Assembly: GCF_902167145.1 (NCBI RefSeq)
Contig: NC_050097.1
Span: 174,808,923 to 174,872,922 of the forward strand
Direction: 5' to 3'
DNA: 64,000 nucleotides
From: Zea mays
Lineage: Eukaryota; Streptophyta; Magnoliopsida; Poales; Poaceae
Part shown: in pieces, positions 45,701-56,038 of the stretch
Position numbering within the stretch: the stretch's first letter is position 1
How the letters are laid out: every line of letters begins with the position of its first letter
Translations under genes and position numbers: made by a program
The notes under the pieces: model-generated
The model's input: only the letters and a program-made list of their open reading frames with translations
The model's database searches: none
What the model was told of the DNA's origin: nothing

Positions 45701-47529
45701 ATGGTTTCAATGGGAATAGGATCAGCTTGTGGGTACTGCAGGTAACTAGCTTAACTTGTAAGCATATTTAAATAAGTGAATTCACAAATGTCTTCATCGG
45801 CCTTGAGCACAAAACACTGTTTTTAAGGCGTCGCCTAGGCGTCGCCTAGGCGACGCCTAGGCGTCCGGGCGGTGGTCTGACGCCTAGGCGCCTTGCCCGC
45901 CTACCTCGCCTAGGCGTCGCCTAGGCGCCGCCTAGGCGTCTAGGCGATGGTCCAACGCCTTGGAGCGCCTTACCGCTTTAAAAACCATGGCACAAAAGCA
46001 GTTCAGTTATGGTGCATATGAATGTTAGTACAGTCAGTAACAACAGCTTGATAGTCTTATTTTTGTAAAATGAAGTTTTATTGGCATTGCAGGGATTACC
46101 TCTGTCCACAACCACAAGTTTGGAACATCTCTTGCTTCTCATAAGCAATCTAGCAATGAAAGGAAGTATCGTCATAGGAGAGCTGCCCCATTTTACAGAC
46201 TGTACAGCACCAATGGACATGGTTGGTTGAAAAAATATATGTCAAAATCACATATTATCTTTTAAATGGGTGGCCAATAACAGTTCTGCTGTACGATGTT
46301 TTGCAGGGCTTGGAACAGGACAAACTAGAAAAGCTTTTCTTTACTCATGGCTTTCGAGTCAGCTTTGTGCAATATGATACTGTTGCAGAGGATATTGGCT
46401 TAGATCTAGCTATTACATTGGAACAATGTGGCACAATGCTTTTTGTTGCAGAACAGCTGCGGTTTTCAGATGCACAGGTGAGCCATTGGAACTTCTGTTT
46501 GATTTTTTTTCTCTCGCTACAATTGTTTTTGAAGATGATCTGAGAAGATTTTGGGATCATAGCCCTGATTTCGAATTCCTTTGTCAGAATGTTTCCTGGT
46601 AGAGTCAGTTAGCGAAGTCCGACTGATTTCTGGTAGACACCATGAAATCTAAATTCAAATATTTCCAAAAAAAATACGACTTCTGTCTAGAACTGCCTGT
46701 AATTTTTTCTTTCAAGAGCCAGACGAAAAGGTACGGGGTTCTACCTTTTGATGGCCTAGGTTTAGTTTGGCCATCATTTATGTATGAAATATATTACCAA
46801 CAGTACATGAGTAATCTTGCATAAAAAACACGTACATGTAAATAAATCATTGAGGTCCACTGTGTGTTGAGTTTGAAGCGATTTAGACCGTAAGAGGAAA
46901 CGGTACAAATACTAAAAGTTTTGTCAAAAACCCACTCCACCTGCAGCTTCTTTAGGTTGTGGCTGCGGCTACAGTTGCAAAAAAAAAAAAAAAAACAAAA
47001 AAAAACAACAGCAACTAACATGTACTGTTAGTAGGTCGTTATTGTGACAGCTCTGTCAGGAAATATGATTAGAAATCTGAGCCCCAGGCCCCAGCTGGGA
47101 TTTCTGGTTGGTGGTCAAGTAGCTTGTTCCTAGCGGCCTTTTTAAATGTCAAGAGATCGCGTCCTTGCATCAAGTCTGTCCCTACTCACATGTGAAAACT
47201 ATCGAGAAAAGTGGAATTTATTTCGGGATTTTTATTTTTTTATTTTTGGTGAGTGAACCTCCAGTAGATTTAATAGCTCAGAAATAGCAACTGGTGCAAC
47301 TTCTGGATTGCTGCTGCTCATCACATGTCACAGTTTGCCGCTTTATGCAACAGTAAAAATATCATTAGAACCTTAACAAGTACCTTTGCAACAAATCCTT
47401 TTACTGACGGCTCTCTTTGAATCTTCGTTTGAATTTCACTTTTCCCGGCATTGGTAGATGGAAAGCTTCCGGATTCATTTTGGAAGAATAGAGGAAGGCG
47501 CGGACGAAGAAGGATTCGAGGAACTCTAG
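42762..47529 (+). CDS. SAM-dependent methyltransferase, leucine carboxyl methyltransferase family (352 aa, 7 exons)
   Basis: Exons: 42762-43026, 44630-44805, 44874-44994, 45617-45741, 46093-46221, 46307-46477 and 47458-47529. Every intron is GT-AG and the phases agree, giving 1,059 coding bases including TAG. Residues 1-60 are rich in Arg, Ser, Pro and Ala, so a plastid or mitochondrial transit peptide is likely. The LCM-type fold follows: DPLFIDPYAA, HYRLTTRYIDDKI, the SAM-binding loop LLTDGMDTRPYRL (residues 150-162), VIYDVSP, LHTPLESHDIQACL, LAMKGSIVIGELP, LFFTHGFRV and LFVAEQLRFSD. The acidic end EEGADEEGFEEL is also seen in plant relatives. The substrate is not known; it is a distant relative of PP2A leucine carboxyl methyltransferase. 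Introns 1 and 4 hold MITEs. UTRs were not defined. Confidence 0.92.
43293..43850. mobile_element. Stowaway MITE in intron 1, split by another MITE
   Basis: Left end CTCCCTCTGTCTGAAAAG and right end GGGGACAGAGGGAG are inverted repeats of the Stowaway (Tc1/mariner) type, with TA at 43291-43292 and 43851-43852. The interior has the usual TTTGACCAAA and GTTTGACTTGTTC words. Its middle is occupied by the Tourist-like element at 43457-43733; without it the element is about 280 bp. Confidence 0.87.
43457..43733. mobile_element. Tourist-like MITE nested in the Stowaway, 277 bp
   Basis: Terminal inverted repeats GAGCAACTCCAAGAGA and TCTCTTGGAGTTGCTC are perfect over 16 bases. TAA duplications lie at 43454-43456 and 43734-43736. 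No coding content. Confidence 0.9.
44311..44490 (+). repeat. 90-bp tandem duplication in intron 1
   Basis: 44311-44400 and 44401-44490 are identical except for one base (CAGG versus CATG near 44378/44468). The near-identity implies a recent event. It lies 140 bases before exon 2 and does not touch the splice site. Confidence 0.97.
45815..45989. mobile_element. hAT-type MITE in intron 4, 175 bp, built of CGCCTAGGCG palindromes
   Basis: Flanked by a perfect 8-bp duplication GCACAAAA (45807-45814 and 45990-45997), the hallmark of hAT insertion. Imperfect terminal inverted repeats CACTGTTTTTAAGGCG and CATGGTTTTTAAAGCG start with CA, as hAT ends do. The interior is almost wholly overlapping GCCTAGGCG/GGCGTCGCC palindromes and is very GC-rich compared with the intron. 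Confidence 0.88.
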
Positions 47530-47763
47530 TCAGTTCTATGACGACCATTGATGTAACTAAGGTTTGATCGCGGTTTGGGCTAGAATCCCTGCCAGTTTTT
47601 ATTGTTGGAACGTAGAACAATCGCCTATCGTTTATTTTTCATTTAGCTTGTTCTGTAACGTTTTTTTTTGGCCTTTTGTTTATGTTGGAGCAAATGGGTG
47701 ACCGAACTGAACATACGCATGGTGCTTTACTGCTTATTGTATTTGTATTCATTGACAGAGAAC

Positions 47764-47919
47764 TTATTGTATTTGTATTGATGTAAAAAGAAAACATAAG
47801 CATGTCAGTCGAAGTATTTAACGAAGAAAGCAACAAAAATATTATTGTATTTGTATTGATGTAAAAAGAAAACATAAGCATGTCAGTCGAAGTATTTAAC
47901 AAAGAAAACAACAAAAATA
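47764..47919. repeat. 78-bp tandem duplication beside the tRNA gene
   Basis: 47764-47841 and 47842-47919 repeat each other with two or three differences. The second unit abuts the tRNA gene and supplies its T-run terminator. Confidence 0.93.
47913..47917 (-). terminator. Pol III terminator of tRNA-Glu
   Basis: T5 on the - strand, four bases past the tRNA 3' end. Confidence 0.8.
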
Positions 47920-47920
47920 G

Positions 47921-47993
47921 TTCCGTTGCCGGGACTCGAACCCGGGTCTCTCGGGTGAGAGCCGAGTATCCTGACCAGCTAGACTACAACGGA
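47921..47993 (-). tRNA. tRNA-Glu(CTC)
   Basis: A 73-base cloverleaf on the - strand. The acceptor stem TCCGTTG pairs with CAACGGA, followed by discriminator A. The D-arm contains AGCTGG, the anticodon stem-loop carries CTC within CTCTCAC, and the T-arm contains GGTTCGAGTCC (box B). There is no intron and CCA is not encoded, as expected for a nuclear plant tRNA. It reads GAG codons. All stems pair without mismatch that I could see. Confidence 0.96.
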
Positions 47994-48559
47994 ATGTTGT
48001 ATCTTGGGTCTTCACACATATATTTCTTAAGCATGCGTCATGCCGCTATCTCTGTTTAATTTGTGTCTAAAACTTCGCCGAAACTGCGTAGGCTGTTTGT
48101 TTCTCAGAGTTTGGGGCGTCTACGTATTTTATTTTAAGAGAGAGAGAGAGGTAACATATAGGTGTTTTAAAGACCATGTTGTTTGAGAACTATTAGCCGT
48201 ATAGTCACTGCGTGAAAAACTTGAGACTACTACTGGGCGCCGGGTCGTAGCAGCGTGGATGTCTCCGCCCGCTTGCTCCCCCGTGTCTCCGCCCGCGCAG
48301 GCCGACAAGCAAAAAAGCGTCTGACTTGCATCGGCGCGTGCAGGTCAGACTCCACGCATGTAGAATCAAGTGTTGAGCGGTCAACTGGATGTGGTCGGCC
48401 TGGGCGCAGCAGGCTGTCCAACTAATCACGCCCTATATTACTAAATTGATTGGTTTACTTGAATAACGGTGCTCTATGTCATACTCTTTCCATCATAAAT
48501 TATAAATCATTTTATTTTTTTCTAAGTGTATGCATTAAACTGTTCACATATACTATATA
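47994..48559. other. Intergenic region downstream of the gene island
   Basis: No gene supported. A GC-rich patch at 48230-48430 lies in otherwise AT-rich sequence; ORFs in it lack any recognisable feature. Confidence 0.45.
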
Positions 48560-49315
48560 CTAGCTAGTTACTCATGCTTTGCTACGGTTTTTTAATACCA
48601 TAATAAATATGTATTGAGATATTTATTTAAATATAATTACTGTTTATTTCTACGTTGAGGTACATGTAGTTTGTTGGTTAACCCTACATTTCTAGAGCAT
48701 GGAGCATGGGTTCGATTGCTCGCTTTGTAATATTTTTTATATAATTATTGTTTATTTCTAAACACCAGCGGGGTCGGTACTATTTTTTATATAATTATTG
48801 TTTATTTCTAAACATCAGCGGGGTCAGGTGCTGGATAGACGCAGTAGCTAAGATAGCGTTGCACGGACATGTGGGTGTACTGTTTTCTTATATAATTATT
48901 ATTTATTTCTAAACACTAAGGTACGCGTGGTACTGTGGTTTGTGGTTTGGTGGTAGCTTCGCGGTCGGGATCAGGTGTTGAACAGACATAATAGCTAAGA
49001 GAGTGTTGCACGGGCGCTAGGCGTGGGGTGTACTATTTTTTTCTATAATTATTGTTTATTTCTAAACACTAAGGTACATGTAGTCTGGTGATAGCTGCGC
49101 GGCCGGGGTCGGGTGCTGGATAGGCGCAGTAGCTGGCAGAGAGAGCGCTACGCGGGCACTGGGCGTGGGGCCCACATGGCGCGACACTGAGGCCGAGGCG
49201 CATGGGGCGAGAGAACCAGTCGGGACACGTGAGGCAGGCCCAGAGTGTTAGCGTGGAGGGTGAAGCCGTGTAGCATCAGGTACCCACATTAGGTTCTTAA
49301 TAGAGTAGTATATAT
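48560..49315 (-). repeat. Helitron-like or unclassified repeat with internal 50-bp duplication
   Basis: On the - strand the left border ends in CTAGCTAGT, preceded by a degenerate GC hairpin-like CCGTAGCAAAGCATGAG. The right border region reads TACTACTCTATTAAGAACC. Both recall grass Helitron termini but neither is exact. Inside, TATTTTTTATATAATTATTG heads a 50-bp tandem duplication (48731-48780 and 48781-48830), and related copies lie near 48885 and 49015. GC-rich blocks with GTCGGGTGCTGGATAG recur between them. Confidence 0.4.
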
Positions 49316-49530
49316 GTATAAGAAAAGTTGTATATTTAGAAAATTTATAGTATTACGAGATCTGAATTTTTATACAATAATATTAGACAACCAATAAACA
49401 CAATTATAAGGACAACTCGTAAGGGACATCTCACCAACATATTGTTGATACATGTTCATTTGTGAGTGATGAGTGATTGTCAAGAGGTTGATCGAAACTT
49501 TTGGTTTAGTGTGTTGAGACTAACCATAAC

Positions 49531-50677
49531 TGAAAGGGAAATGTGTCCTTGGGCCATTTCTAAGTATTTTGGTGATTAAGTGACCAACACAAATGGTTAT
49601 GTGTTAAACTATGCCAAATGGTGGACAAAGTGCAAACCAATACAAAGGTATGATTCTAGACTTAGTACATTGGTTTTTGTGTACAAACATATTTGTCTAA
49701 GTGCTAGAATCAGAGAAAAGAAAAATGGAAAAGACTTGGCTCGAGCAGCCAAGACTCTGCTCAGTCTGGGTGCACCGGACTGTCCGGTGGTGCACCGGAC
49801 AGTGTCCGGTGCGCCAGGCTGTCTCTGGTGAAATGGCCGCTCTCGGGAACTCGACGGCGGCGTACGACTAAAAATCACCGGACTGTCCGGTGAGCCAACG
49901 GTCGGCCGCGCAATCCGCGCGTGACGCGTGGCCGGGCCAACGGTCTGATGGGGGCACCGGACTGTCCGGTGTGCACCGGACAGTGTCCGGTGCGCCAACG
50001 GCTCCAAATCGTCAACGGTCGGCTACGCCAGAATAGGAAAGAGATCTGCACCGGACTGTCCGGTGCACCAGTCGACAGAAGGCAAGATTTGCCTTCCTGG
50101 ATTGCTCTCAACGGCTCCTAGCTGCCTTGGGGCGGCGCATGAAGGAGAACACCAAGCACACTCTAAGCATTCTTGATCATTCACACTCCGTCTTTGCGCA
50201 CTCGATTGGCATTCTTAGTGATTTGAGCTCCGTGGTAGTGGTGAACCTTGTGTTATTCATTTGAGCTCAAGTCTTGGCTGTGTGTGTTGCTCTTCCCACT
50301 CTTACATCTGTGCTTCTTTGTGATCATCTCATTGTAAGGGCGAGAGGCTCCAAGTTGTGGAGATTCCTCGCAAACGGGAAAAAGTAAAGAAAGAAAAACA
50401 CTGTGGTATTCAAGTTCATCATTGGATCACTTGAAAGGAGTTGAGTGCAGCTCTCGTCCATTGGGACGCCACAACGTGGACTAGGCAAGTGTTGTACTTG
50501 GCCGAACCACGGGATAAATCTCTGTGTCTCTTGTGCTTGTTCTCACTGTGTCAATTGTGGTTCACAAGAGTTCTCCTTAGCCACTTGATTTCATTGTGCT
50601 AACACTTAATCAAGTTTGTGGCTTTAAGTTTCAAGTTTTTACAGGATCACCTATTCACCCCTCTCTAGGTGCTCTCA
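49531..50677 (+). repeat. SC 5' LTR (1147 bp)
   Basis: TGAAAG...CTCTCA. It contains at least four copies of the 17-base palindrome CACCGGACTGTCCGGTG (first at 49773-49789) and related CACCGGACAGTGTCCGGTG forms between 49760 and 50070. These clustered palindromes are a described feature of Sirevirus LTRs. Confidence 0.92.
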
Positions 50678-50679
50678 AT

Positions 50680-50692
50680 TGGTATCAGAGCC
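50680..50692 (+). other. SC primer-binding site (initiator Met tRNA)
   Basis: TGGTATCAGAGCC, separated from the LTR by AT. The same site with the same spacing occurs in SA. Confidence 0.9.
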
Positions 50693-50727
50693 GTTCTCTT
50701 CAAGAAAGGGACTAATCGCCCGAAGAG

Positions 50728-52688
50728 ATGGATCCTAAGGAAAAGGGGATGGTGGTCAACGACAATGAGAAGGAGTCCATCTTCAACGAGCCAATGGACG
50801 ACAAAGTCAATGACTCCGGCTCAAGTCAAAAGAAGAAGGACAGAAAGAAGAAGAGACACATCAGGAAGGTTGTCTACTACGACAGCGACGAATCTTTCTC
50901 TTCTCAAAAGGACGACGAATACGAGGAGAAAAAGAAAACGGTTAACTCGAACTTTTCTTTTGATTATTCTCGTATTCCGCATAATTCCAGTGCTCATTTG
51001 CAAAAAATTCCAGTGCTCATTTGCATAATTCCAAAATCCGTAGTCCTCTCCATCAAAACCTCCACACTTTGATGGAGAGGACTACGGATTTTGGAGTCAC
51101 AAAATGCGTAGCCACTTGTTCTCTCTTCATCCAAGTATATGGGAGATAGTAGAAAATGGAATGCAATTTGATAGTTCGGATAACTCCATGTTTATTAATG
51201 AACAAATCCATAAAAATGCACAAGCTACCACTGTTCTTTTAGCATCCTTGTGCAGGGAAGAATACAATAAGGTGAGCGGCTTAGATAATGCCAAGCAAAT
51301 CTGGGACACCCTCAAGATCTCGCATGAGGGGAACGATGTCACCATGCTCACCAAGATGGAGTTGGTGGAAGGCGAACTAGGAAGGTTCACAATGATCAGG
51401 GGAGAGGAGCCAACTCAAACGTACAATAGGCTCAAGACCCTGGTCAACAAGATAAGAAGCTATGGAAGCACGAGATGGACGGACCACGACGTCGTCCGAC
51501 TTATGCTAAGGTCCTTCACTGTCCTTGATCCTCATCTTGTAAACTCTATTCGTGAGAATCATAGGTACATCAAGATGACGCCCGAGGAAATACTCGGAAA
51601 GTTTGTAAGCGGGCGAATGATGATCAAGGAGGCGAGATACGTTGATGAGGCGTTGAATGGCCCAATCTACGAGCCTCAAACCATTGCTCTCAAAGCAACA
51701 AGTAGCAGGGAGACGCTACCTAGCAAGGTGGCGCAAGTTGAGGCGGCCGGGCTAAATGAAGATGAAATGACCCTCATCATCAAGCGCTTCAAGACGACGC
51801 TCAAAGGTCGCAAGGAGCATCCCAACAAGAGCAAGACGAAGGGGAAGCGCTCCTGCTTCAAGTGCAGTAAGATTGGTCACTTTATTGCTAACTGTCCCGA
51901 TAATGATAGTGACCAGGAACAAGGAAAGAGTGGAAAGTGGGAAAAGAAGAAGACCTACAAAAAGGCTAAGGGCGAGGCACACCTTGGAAAGGAGTGGGAT
52001 TCGGATTGCTCCTCGTCCGACTCCGACAACGAAGGACTCGCCGCCTCAGCCTTCAACAAGTCGGCTCTCTTCCCCAACGAGCATCACACATGCCTCATGG
52101 CAAAGGAGAAGAAGGTAAATACTAGAAGTACTATTACATATGCTTCTTCAAGTGATGATGAGTCTAGTAATGATGAAGTAGACTATGCTAGTTTATTCAA
52201 AGGTTTAGATAGAACTAAAATTGATAAGATCAATGAATTAATTGATGCCTTGAATGAGAAAAATAGATTGTTAGAAAAACAAGAGGATCTTTTATATGAA
52301 GAGCATGATAAATTTGTTAGTGCACAAAATTCTCTTGTTCTAGAAGTTAAAAGAAATGAAATGCTTTCATGTGAACTATCTACATGCCATGAATCTATTT
52401 CTAACTTAAAGAGTATTAATGATGACTTGAATGCTAAGTTAGAAGTAGCTAATAAATCTAGCTCATGTATTGATCATGTAGTAATTTGTAATCGGTGTAA
52501 GGATTTTAATGTTGATGCTTGTAGTGAACACTTAATTTCCATTTCCAAATTAAATGATGAAGTGGCTAGTCTTAATGCCCAACTTAAGACTAGCAAGAAT
52601 GAATTTGACAAACTAAAATTTGCAAGGGATGCCTACACTATTGGTAGACACTCCTCAATCAAGGATGGACTTGGTTTCAAAAGGGAAG
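50728..52688 (+). pseudogene. SC gag, frameshifted and truncated
   Basis: The ATG at 50728 (MDPKEKG) opens a Lys-rich N-terminus. After codon 89 the frame is lost at a rearranged segment (50983-51095), and the capsid-type domain (MRSHLFSLHPSIWEIVENG) continues in another frame from 51104. A zinc knuckle CFKCSKIGHFIANCP lies near 51854-51898. A Ser/Asp-rich stretch and a coiled coil follow. SB insertion removes the end. The domain order equals SA gag. Confidence 0.88.
51030..51095. repeat. Perfect 28-bp inverted repeat in SC gag
   Basis: 51030-51057 is the exact reverse complement of 51068-51095, with a 10-base spacer. Just upstream a 20-base direct repeat occurs at 50983-51002 and 51006-51025. 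Both are absent from SA gag at the equivalent place. Confidence 0.95.
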
Positions 52689-53938
52689 TGAAAGTCGCCT
52701 AGAGGGGGGGTGAATAGGGCGAAACTGAAATTTACAAAATTAATCACAACTACAAGCCGGGTTAGCGTTAGAAATATAATCGAGTCCGAGAGAGAGGGTG
52801 CAAAACAAATCACAAGCGAATAAAGAGTGTGACACGCGGATTTGTTTTACCGAGGTTCGGTTCTTGCAAACCTACTCCCCGTTGAGGTGGTCACAAAGAC
52901 CGGGTCTCTTTCAACCCTTTCCCTCTCTCAAACGGTCCCTCGGACCGAGTGAGCTTTTCTTCTCAATCACTTGGAACACAAAGTTCCCACAAGGATCACC
53001 ACACGATTGGTGTCTCTTGCCTCAATTACAAGTGAGTTTGATCTCAAGAAAGAATGAGAAAGAAAGCAATCCAAGCGCAAGAGCTCAAAAGAACACAACA
53101 AATCACTCTCACTTAACACTAAAGCTTTTGTGGAATTGGGAGAGGATTTGATCACTTGGGTGTGTCTTGCATTGAATGCCTAGCTCTTGTAAGTGGTTGG
53201 AAGTGTGAAAACTTGGATGACTTGAATGTGGGGTGGTTGGGGTTATTTTGAACCCCAACCACCAAACTAGCCGTTTGGTGGAGGCTGCTGTCGCATGGCG
53301 CACCGGACACTGTCCGGTGCGCCATCCACGTCACCAGGCCATTGGGTTCCGACCGTTGGAGTTCTGACTTGTGGGCCCGCCTGGCTGTCCGGTGGTGCAC
53401 CGGACAAGTCCTGTAGACTGTCCGGTGTGCCACCCGCGCGTGCTCTGCTCCTCTGCGCGCGCTGGCGCGCATTTAATGTGTTGCAGACGACCGTTGGCGC
53501 GAAGTAGCCGTTGCTCCGTTGGCTCACCGGACAGTCCGGTGTGCACCGGACATGTCCGATGAATTATAGCGGAGCGGATTTCCGAAGCTGGCGAGTTCAG
53601 AGTCGCTCTCCTCTGGAGCACCGGACACTGTCCGGTGGTGCACCGGACAGTCCGGTGAATTATAGCGAAGCGCCTCTGAAAATTCCCGAAGGTGCGAAGT
53701 TTGGCTTGGAGTCCCCTGGTGCACCGGACAGTCCGGTGCGCCAGACTAGGGCTGCCTTCGGTTATCCCTTGCTCTTTTTGTTGAACCCATTTCTTGGTCT
53801 TTTCATTGGCTAAGTGTGAACCTTTGGCACCTGTATAACTTATACACTAGAGCAAACTAGTTAGTCCAATTATTTGTGTTGGGCAATTCAACCACCAAAA
53901 TTAATTAGGAAAATAGGTGTAAGCCTAATTCCCTTTCA
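52689..53938 (-). repeat. SB 3' LTR (1250 bp)
   Basis: On the - strand it runs TGAAAGGGAATTAGG to GGCGACTTTCA. It is similar to but clearly diverged from the SA LTRs (longer, many substitutions). It holds several CACCGGACAGTCCGGTG palindromes between 53290 and 53740. Confidence 0.93.
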
Positions 53939-54024
53939 ATCTCCCCCTTTTTGGTGATTGATGCCAACACAAACCAAAGCAAATATAGAAATGCATAATT
54001 GAACTAGTTTGCATAATGTAAGTG
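52689..54024 (-). mobile_element. Sirevirus SB, 3' LTR and end of the internal region
   Basis: SB lies on the - strand with its 3' LTR first. 52689-53938 is the LTR. CCAAAAAGGGGGAGAT on the - strand (53939-53954) is the polypurine tract. The internal region is cut at 54024 by SA and resumes at 63239. AAGTG at 54020-54024 is the SA target duplication. Confidence 0.92.
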
Positions 54025-55217
54025 TGAAAGTCGCCTAGAGGGGGGGTGAATAGGGCGAAACTGAAATTCTCAAAAATAATCACAACTACAAGCCGGGTTA
54101 GCGTTAGAAATATAAACGAGTCCGCGAGAGAGGGAGCAAAACAAATCGCAAGCAAATGAAGAGTGTGACACGCGGATTTGTTTTACCGAGGTTCGGTTCT
54201 TGCAAACCTACTCCCCGTTGAGGAGGCCACAAAGGCCGGGTCTCTTTCAACCCTTCCCTCTCTCAAACGATCCCTCGGACCGAGTGAGCTTCTCTTCTCA
54301 AATCACTTGGGAATCAAACTTCCCGCAAGGGCCACCACACAATTGGTGCCTCTCGCCTCAATTACAAGTGAGTGTTTGATCACAAGAAAGAATCAAGAAA
54401 GAAGGAAGCAATCCAAGCGCAAGAGCTCGAAAGAACACAAGCAAATCACTCTCTCTAGTCACTATGGCGTTGTGTGGAATTTGGAGATGATTTGATCTCT
54501 TTGGTGTGTCTAGAATTGAATACTAGAGCTCTTGTAGTAGTTGGGAAGTAGAGAACTTGGATGCAATGAATGGTGGGGTGGTTGGGGTATTTATAGCCCC
54601 AACCACCAAAAGTGGCCGTTGGGAGGTTGTCTGTTTGATGGCGCACCGGACAGTCCGGTGCACACCGGACAGTCCGGTGCCCCCTGCCACGTCATCACTG
54701 CCGTTGGATTCTGACCGTTGGAGCTTCTGACTTGTGGGCCCGCCTGGGTGTCCGGTGCACACCGGACATGTACTGTTTGCTGTCCGGTGTGCCAGCATGG
54801 GCGATTCTGACTCCTGCGCGCGCATTAAATGCCGTTGCAGGTAGCCGTTGACGCGAAGTAGCCGTTGCTCCGAGGTTGCACCGGACAGTCCGGTGCACAC
54901 CGGACAGTCCGGTGAATTATAGCCGAGTCGCCTCTGAAAATTCTCGAAGGTGGCGAGTTTGAGTCTGAGTCCCCCTGGTGCACCGAACATGTCCGGTGGC
55001 ACACCGGACAGTCCGGTGCGCCAGACCAGGGGTGCCTTCGGTTGCCCCTTTGCTCCTTTGTTGAATCCAAAACTTGGTCTTTTTATTGGCTGAGTGTGAA
55101 CCTTTTACACCTGTATAATCTATACACTTGGGCAAACTAGTTAGTCCAATTATTTGTGTTGGTCAATTCAACCACCAAAATTAATTAGGGACTAGGTGTA
55201 AGCCTAATTCCCTTTCA
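54025..55217 (-). repeat. SA 3' LTR (1193 bp)
   Basis: TGAAAGGGAATTAGG...GGCGACTTTCA on the - strand. CACCGGACAGTCCGGTG palindromes cluster at 54640-55020. Confidence 0.96.
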
Positions 55218-56038
55218 ATCTCCCCCTTTTTGGTGATTGATGCCAACACAAACCAAAGCAAATATAGAAGTGCATAATTGAACTAGTTTGCATAATGTAA
55301 GTGTAAAGGTTGCTTGGAATTGAGCCAATATAAATACTTACAAGATATGCATGGATTGTTTCTTTCTTATATAACATTTTGGACCACGCTTGCACCACAT
55401 GTTTTGTTTTTGCAAACTCTTTTGTAAATCCTTTTCAAAGTTCTTTTGCAAATGGTCAAAGGTAAATGAATAGGATTTTGCAAAGCATTTTCGAGATTTG
55501 AAATTTTCTCCCCCTGTTTCAAATGCTTTTCCTTTGACTAAACAAAACTCCCCTAAAGGAGATCCTCCTCTTAGTATTCAAGAGGGTTTTGATATATCAT
55601 TTTTGAAATACTACTTTCTCCCCCTTTTGAATACAATAGGATACCAATTGATAAATACTCTTGGAGAACACTAAGTTTTTGAAATGGGTGGTGGTGCGGT
55701 CCTTTTGCTTTGGGCTCATACTCTCTCCCCCTTTGGCATGAATCGCCAAAAACGGAATCATTAGAGCCCTTAAAGTAATGTCTTCTTCTTTGGTCATAAA
55801 TAAGTGAGTTAAGATTATACCAAAGATGAAGTCCTTTTGTTCTCTCCCCCAAAGATGGAGAGTGGCTTGGAGCGACGGCGAAGGATGGGTTGCGGAGTGG
55901 AAGCCTTTGTCTTCGCCGAAAACTCCAATTCCCTTTCAATATACCTATGACTTGATTTGAAATAGACTTGGAAACACATTAGTCATAGCATATAAAAGAG
56001 ATATGAACAAAAGTATATAAATGAGCTATGTGTGCAAT
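55218..56038 (-). other. SA 3' untranslated region with multiple polypurine tracts
   Basis: No coding frame of note. On the - strand GGGGGAGA-type tracts occur next to the LTR (55218-55232) and again near 55510, 55620, 55725 and 55840. Repeated polypurine tracts upstream of the 3' LTR are described for Sireviruses. No envelope-like ORF is present. Confidence 0.85.

Larger units (their letters stand above)
49531..52688 (+). mobile_element. Sirevirus SC (Ty1/copia), left part
   Basis: 5' LTR, primer-binding site and most of gag on the + strand, then interrupted at 52688 by SB. The remainder must lie past the window. The LTR start TGAAAGGGAAATGTG, the iMet-type PBS TGGTATCAGAGCC and the CACCGGAC-rich LTR are Opie/Ji-like Sirevirus traits. 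GGAAG at 52684-52688 is the presumed target duplication of SB. Confidence 0.92.

Noticed and set aside
45829..45975. CpG island or regulatory element in intron 4
   Set aside because: The GC-rich block is bounded by an 8-bp target duplication and inverted ends, so it is a transposon insertion.
52967..55135. Several ORFs on the - strand in the Sirevirus LTRs with repeated HRTVRC/GAPDSPV peptides
   Set aside because: They are translations of the CACCGGAC palindromes in LTRs. They recur in all frames and have no independent coding signal.
55218..56038. Envelope-like gene of Sirevirus SA
   Set aside because: Only short frames dominated by polypurine-tract translation; no signal peptide plus transmembrane architecture.
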